Of a stretch of 64,000 nucleotides of DNA, positions 59,188-64,000 are shown one piece after another. Where the stretch lies: assembly GCA_002914805.1 (NCBI GenBank), contig JXTB01000200.1, positions 1 through 64,000 of the forward strand, given 5' to 3'. The first letter of the stretch is position 1, and each line of letters opens with the position of its first letter. The DNA is from Parasponia andersonii (taxonomy: Eukaryota; Streptophyta; Magnoliopsida; Rosales; Cannabaceae). The notes beneath the pieces are model-generated. The model searched no databases. It worked only from the letters and a program-made list of their open reading frames with translations, and was not told the DNA's origin. Both the position numbers and the translations under genes were made by a program.

Positions 59188-62100
59188 ATATATGTATGTA
59201 TTGGATTTAAACTAACTATGCAGGAACTTTCCATCACTAAAATATTTTTGATCGAGGTAACTATTTTTTCTACTGGGCATTGAATGCACACTGCCTTCCT
59301 CAGGTGGTGTCTAGTATGATCCTGATGATCAAGAGGAGTAAGAGGTCATCTTAATTGTAGTTTGTTATCTTGGTAAAGCGTGTTGCTGTGGTGTTTGGAT
59401 GGTTTTGGTTTGTTTTAGCATTGAACTCATGTATACCATTCTGGTGTTTGATTTTGATATGAATGATGATGATACTTGGACTTATATTTGAATTATAATT
59501 TTTGGCATTTATTTGATTTATGTTTAATGGTGTATAGGAACTGTGGGAGAGGTTCACAGAATGAAATTCTAATTATTTTATTTAAATGGACCATTTTATA
59601 AAATTAGAAATTTTTGACAATTTTCAAATTAATTAAGGAATTTCCCATCTTTGTGAAATTCTCTTTCTGCTACTAGTCTGGGTTTTGGGTTGTGACAGAA
59701 ATTGGGGTATCAGAGCCTGTGTTTAACAGTTTGGACGTATCACCGTTAAACTAGATCGAAGTTGTTTTTATAACAAGTATATTCATCATTATCTCACTAA
59801 CAGCTTGGCATATTGTTTCAGACTTGAAGAGATGCCTCAGAGTAGAGTTCCGAGGCACTAGCCGGGTGCTGAATCTCTTCATCTGGATTTCACTCATATA
59901 ATTGAGGCAATGCAGCAGACATTCGCCCGAATGAGTAATCTAGACTATAAGCCTCCAACTTCGAGGGAACATTAGTTAGATCAATTAGATCATGTGTAGT
60001 GGTTTATGCATCTCCAGCTAAGGTAGTTTGATGGTAGACTGGGAGCTCTCACGGCAATTACCTAGTTACATGAGATAGAGAGGCACTTAGTACTCTAGTT
60101 GAGTTTGAAGCTAAGTTTATTGTTACCCATTTGATGGGGAGTGCCATTCGTTAGTGGGAGATAGTAGAACGAATGCAAGATATGGTGGGTCTGACTTGGG
60201 AAGACTTTGAACGGATTTTCAAGGCCTAGTATGCCAATGAAGATCAATAAGATGAAGTTATGAACCAGTTTAAGACTTTGATTCAAGGTAAAAGAATAGT
60301 GAATGAGTACTTGATAGAGTTCACTGAGTTAGCAAGTATTGCTCTTGGGGTGGGTACGAGTGAGAAGTACCGAGTTGCCAAGTTCAAGAGTCATCTGAAT
60401 TGGAACATTTTCAACTAAATTGACACTCAGACTTTCCATACTTTTCCTGAAATTACAGTGGCTGCCCAATGAGTAGAGTCTATCAAAGAAAGATTGGATA
60501 CCCAAAAGAACCAGTGGAGAGGAAACGACAAGAAAGTCACCAACAGAAACTAGGGGCAGTGGTCAGCCCGGGATACTCTGAACAATGGGAGCTCGAATAG
60601 TAAGGGCTCTTTAGTGGGTGGTAGAGGCAGTCTGTATAGAGGATATTTTGTTTGTGGCCAGCAAAATCATTGTAAGAAGGAGTGTCCCAATTGTCTACAA
60701 AAATTTTCTCTTTCTCAAGGAGGACTATAAAGGAGCCAGTCAGGTTTTGTTTCTTATTAGAACACTGAGGTAAGACCGCAATAGTCACAACGTATTTTAT
60801 AGACTTTTACTTTCCCTCAACCTTATTAACACCAGTACTATCGTCAGGGTTTCCCTTTGAGTTTTCCGACTCCTCAAGCCTTAAGGAGTAAGGGTAAACA
60901 TGGTATGGCAGTAGTGGTCCAAGATCCTGCAGTAGCCATCTTAGCCAGGGAATGAGCAGCAAGAGGAAAGGAAAGGTGACTGGCTAAACCTATAATTTTT
61001 TTGGGGTAGATGACAGTCAAGATCGCACCGACTAAGGTGTTGTTGACAGTATGATCCTTCTTTCATACTCGGCACATGTTTTTTTTGATATTAGTGCATC
61101 CCATTCATTCATATCTAAATTATTTTTTCAACTATTAGGGTTAGAATTTTCTAATTTAGATTATGTATTGATGTTGGGTACGTCTATGGGAGGAGTAGCC
61201 GATGTGTCTAGTGTGTGTAAGCCTTGTCGAGTTGTAGTTAGTGATAGGAAGCTTCTTGCTGATTTGATTATGTTGTCGATAGGACAGTATGATGTGATAC
61301 TCGGTATGGATTAGTTATTGAAGTATCCAACCGTTGTGGACTATTATACGAAATGAGTGACTTTTTTTCCTAGTGATGGACATCTTATTGTCTATCAAGC
61401 TAGAAGGAGTCCGTTGAAGCCTAGTCCTATTCTGAAAGTGTGCATGGATGGAGGGAAGAAACTTGAGTATTATGGAAACTTATTTACCATTGATAGCAAG
61501 ATGAGGACAAATGATCAAAACCTATGGGTTATAATGGTGAGTGAGTATTCGAAAGTATTTCCTGAAGACTTATTAGGATTACCACTAGATAGAGAGATCG
61601 ATTTCTATATTGAACTAGTTCCTAGAACTCAGCTAGTTTCTATTCCAGCCTATCGCATGGCTCCTATTGAGATGGAAGAATTGAGAGAACAATTAGACGA
61701 TATGATTTTCAAAGGCTTCATTCATAGTAGCACTTCTCCTAAGGGTGCTCCTGTTTTGTTTAAGAAGAAAGCTAATGGTTTATTGAGAGTTTATTTAGAC
61801 TATAGGAAGTTGAATCAGTTGACAGTGAAGAACAAGTATCCTTTGCCAAGGATAGACGAGTTGTTTGATCAATTCGGTGGTTCAAAGTTCTTCTCCAAGA
61901 TTGATTTAGGATCCAGTTATTATCAATTGAGGATAAGAAAGGATAATATATCTAAGACAACATTTAGAACTCGATATGGTTGCTTTGAGGTTTTGGTAAT
62001 GCTATTTAGCATGACGAATACTCCTGTAGCACTTATAGATCTCATAAATCGGATCTTTAGGCTGTTTTTGGACCATTTTGTGGTTGTGTTCAAGACATTG

Positions 62101-64000
62101 AGAGATCATCCGTTGTATGCCAAGAAATCAAAGTCTGACTTTTGGATGTTAGAAGTAAAATTCTTAGGGCATGTGACTTCTCACAGAGGTATTTCTGTCG
62201 ATCCTACTAAGATAAAAGCTATTCTAAATTAGGAGAAGTCGAGAAATTGATAGAGGTACAGAGTTTCCTTAGTTTGGTAGGCTACTATCACTTTTTTGTT
62301 CAAGATTTCTCGAAGATTGCCTTGCTTTTAACAAAGCTAACTAGGAAAGATGTCAAGTTTATTTGGGGTCACGAAAGTGAAGAGGCTTTTATCAAGTTAA
62401 AGCAGAGTTTGACTACCTCACTAGTTCTTACTGTTCCTGACAATAATGAATTTTATGTGGTGTATACCAATGCTTTAAAGACGAGTTTAGGATGTGTCTT
62501 GATGTAGAATGGTCGAGTTATGACTTATACTTCTCGTCAGTTGAAGCCACATGAGAAAAACTATCCTACTCATGATTTGGAGCTTGCAGCTATAATGTTT
62601 GCGTTGAAGATTTGACGATAATACTTGTATGGTGTAAAGTTCGACATATTCTTCAATCATAAGAGTTTGAGGTATCTCTTTACTCAGATGGATCTGAACT
62701 TGAGACAACGAAGATAGGTCAAGTATATGGAGGATTAAGACTTCGACCTACAATATCATTCAAGTAAGGCCAACGTTGTGGCTGATGCACTGAGTAGGAA
62801 GCCTCGTAGTGTACTCGCTACACTGGTGTTTGAAGATTGGAGGTACTCAGTTATAATTGGTGACTATAACTTGTAGTACTTCGAGAATGAAAGGGTTGCT
62901 TGCCTTAATAATATTGTGATTTCACCACCTCTTCTCCATACTATCCAGTAGAGTTAGTGGCAAGACAGGAAGTTAAGGACAATCTGGAACCGGCTTCAGA
63001 ATGGTGAATAGTTAGATAGTTGGAGCACCTACAGAGAATGGTTCTTACTTTTCAGTGGGAAGTTGGCTGTAGCTAATGTCCCTAATCTTCGAGAAACCAT
63101 TCTAACTGAGCCTCACAAATCAATGTTTGTAGTACATCCTGGTAGTGATAAGATGGACTAAGATTTGAAGAGGCAGTATTGGTGGAAAGGGATGGAGAAA
63201 GACGTAGCTACCTTTATGGCTAAGAGCTTGACTTGTCAGCAAGTCAAAGCTGAACATTAGAGGCTAGCTAGGTTACTTTAGCCATTACCAATTCTGGAGT
63301 GGAAGTGGGACAAGATCACGGTGGACTTTGTTACCAATTTGCCGAAGACCTCGAGGAAGAATGACGCAGTTTGGGTGATAGTCAATCGGTTGACGAAGAG
63401 TGCTCACTTGATGCCGATCTAGATAGACTATTCACTTGCTAACCTCAGTAGACTATATGTGGAGAACTTCATATGTTTACATGGTGTGCCTTCAAGCATA
63501 GTCTCTGATAAAAATCCAAGGTTTACTTCTAAGCTTTGGAGAGCCTTGTAGAAAGCGTTGGATATGCAGTTGGATATCAATACAACTCACCATCTAGAGA
63601 TAGATGTTCAGTCTGAATGGACTATTCACATTCTTGAGGATATGCTACGTTACTGCATATTGGACTTTGGTGGGAACTAGGATTATTATATTCCTTTGGT
63701 GGAATTTGCTTATAATAATAGTTACCAGACCAATGTAGGTGTGGCTCCATATGAAGTGTTATATGGGAGACCGTATAGATCGCCTTTATGTTGGACAGAA
63801 TCTGAAGAACATGTTACTCTCGGACCTGAACTGATTGAGGAGACTATTTAAAAGATCTAGGACATCCAGGAGAGACTCAAAGAGACCCAGAGTCGCCAAA
63901 AGAGTTATGCTAACTTGAAGAGGCATGAGGTAGAGTTCAATACTAGTGATTCCAAGTTCTTGAAAGTGACTCCAAGGATGGTGTGACAAGATTTAGGGTT

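Larger units (their letters stand above)
56014..64000 (+). mobile_element. Ty3/gypsy LTR retrotransposon, runs off right edge, with nested LTR
   Basis: 5' LTR 56014-59697 (TGTAAAAACCC...GGGTTGTGACA), split by an opposite-strand LTR at 56923-59187. Primer-binding site GGGGTATCAGAGCC at 59704-59717. Parts: gag about 59830-60990, with a knuckle near 60640; protease about 61070-61320 (ISASHSFIS, YDVILGMD); reverse transcriptase about 61640-62250 ([24 protein letters not shown] in pieces); RNase H about 62300-62820; integrase zinc-binding and core regions about 63080-63780. It continues past the window. Same broad family as 43827-48916 by its gag and protease wording. Broken at many places. Confidence 0.88.

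Overview
The window is nuclear DNA from a eudicot plant. The evidence is an AT-rich background with long A/T runs and (TA)n microsatellites, abundant Ty1/copia and Ty3/gypsy LTR retrotransposons with plant-type primer-binding sites (TGGTATCAGAGC-like), and intronless genes for fasciclin-like arabinogalactan proteins (FLAs), a plant cell-wall family. I cannot name the species. Tandem expansion of this FLA class is known from wood- and fibre-forming dicots such as poplar. No tRNA, rRNA, CRISPR or organellar feature was seen.

The host content is one tandem array of six FLA genes, all on the + strand and all single-exon, with ATGs at 12770, 18100, 26635, 40327, 49418 and 53634. Each encodes a signal peptide, a Pro/Ala/Ser-rich arabinogalactan module, one fasciclin domain with the conserved Tyr-His pair, a second Pro/Ser-rich module and a C-terminal GPI-anchor signal. 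This is the layout of the FLA11/FLA12 (group A, secondary-wall) class. The copies share a core promoter (a CACCT(T)AAT box, a TATA box and a CATCAAACACTT-like start-site motif), and several share a 3'-UTR motif. They are therefore probably co-expressed, plausibly in secondary-wall or fibre development; that role is inferred from the family.

Layout: 1-854, end of a gypsy element (-); about 880-1450, an unclassified GC/AT mosaic repeat; 1819-2660, a worn gypsy 5'-end fragment (+); 2902-12089, a stack of four large gypsy LTRs, all (-), one nested in another with a perfect 5-bp target-site duplication (TSD); FLA-1; 15440-17733, a solo LTR with perfect TSD; FLA-2; 20350-25292, a copia element with perfect TSD; FLA-3; 28998-33857, a second copia carrying a nested small LTR; 34265-39866, a gypsy element (-) with a 26-bp assembly gap; FLA-4; 43827-48916, a gypsy element with perfect TSD; FLA-5; about 51964-52543, a long-inverted-repeat MITE; FLA-6; 56014-64000, a gypsy element running off the window, whose left LTR is split by an opposite-strand solo LTR.

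Nearly every gap between FLA genes is filled by retroelements, but insertions stop about 230 bp or more upstream of each TATA box. The array thus looks like short conserved gene-plus-promoter islands in a retroelement sea. All retroelements are treated as fossils; those with coding parts are visibly broken.
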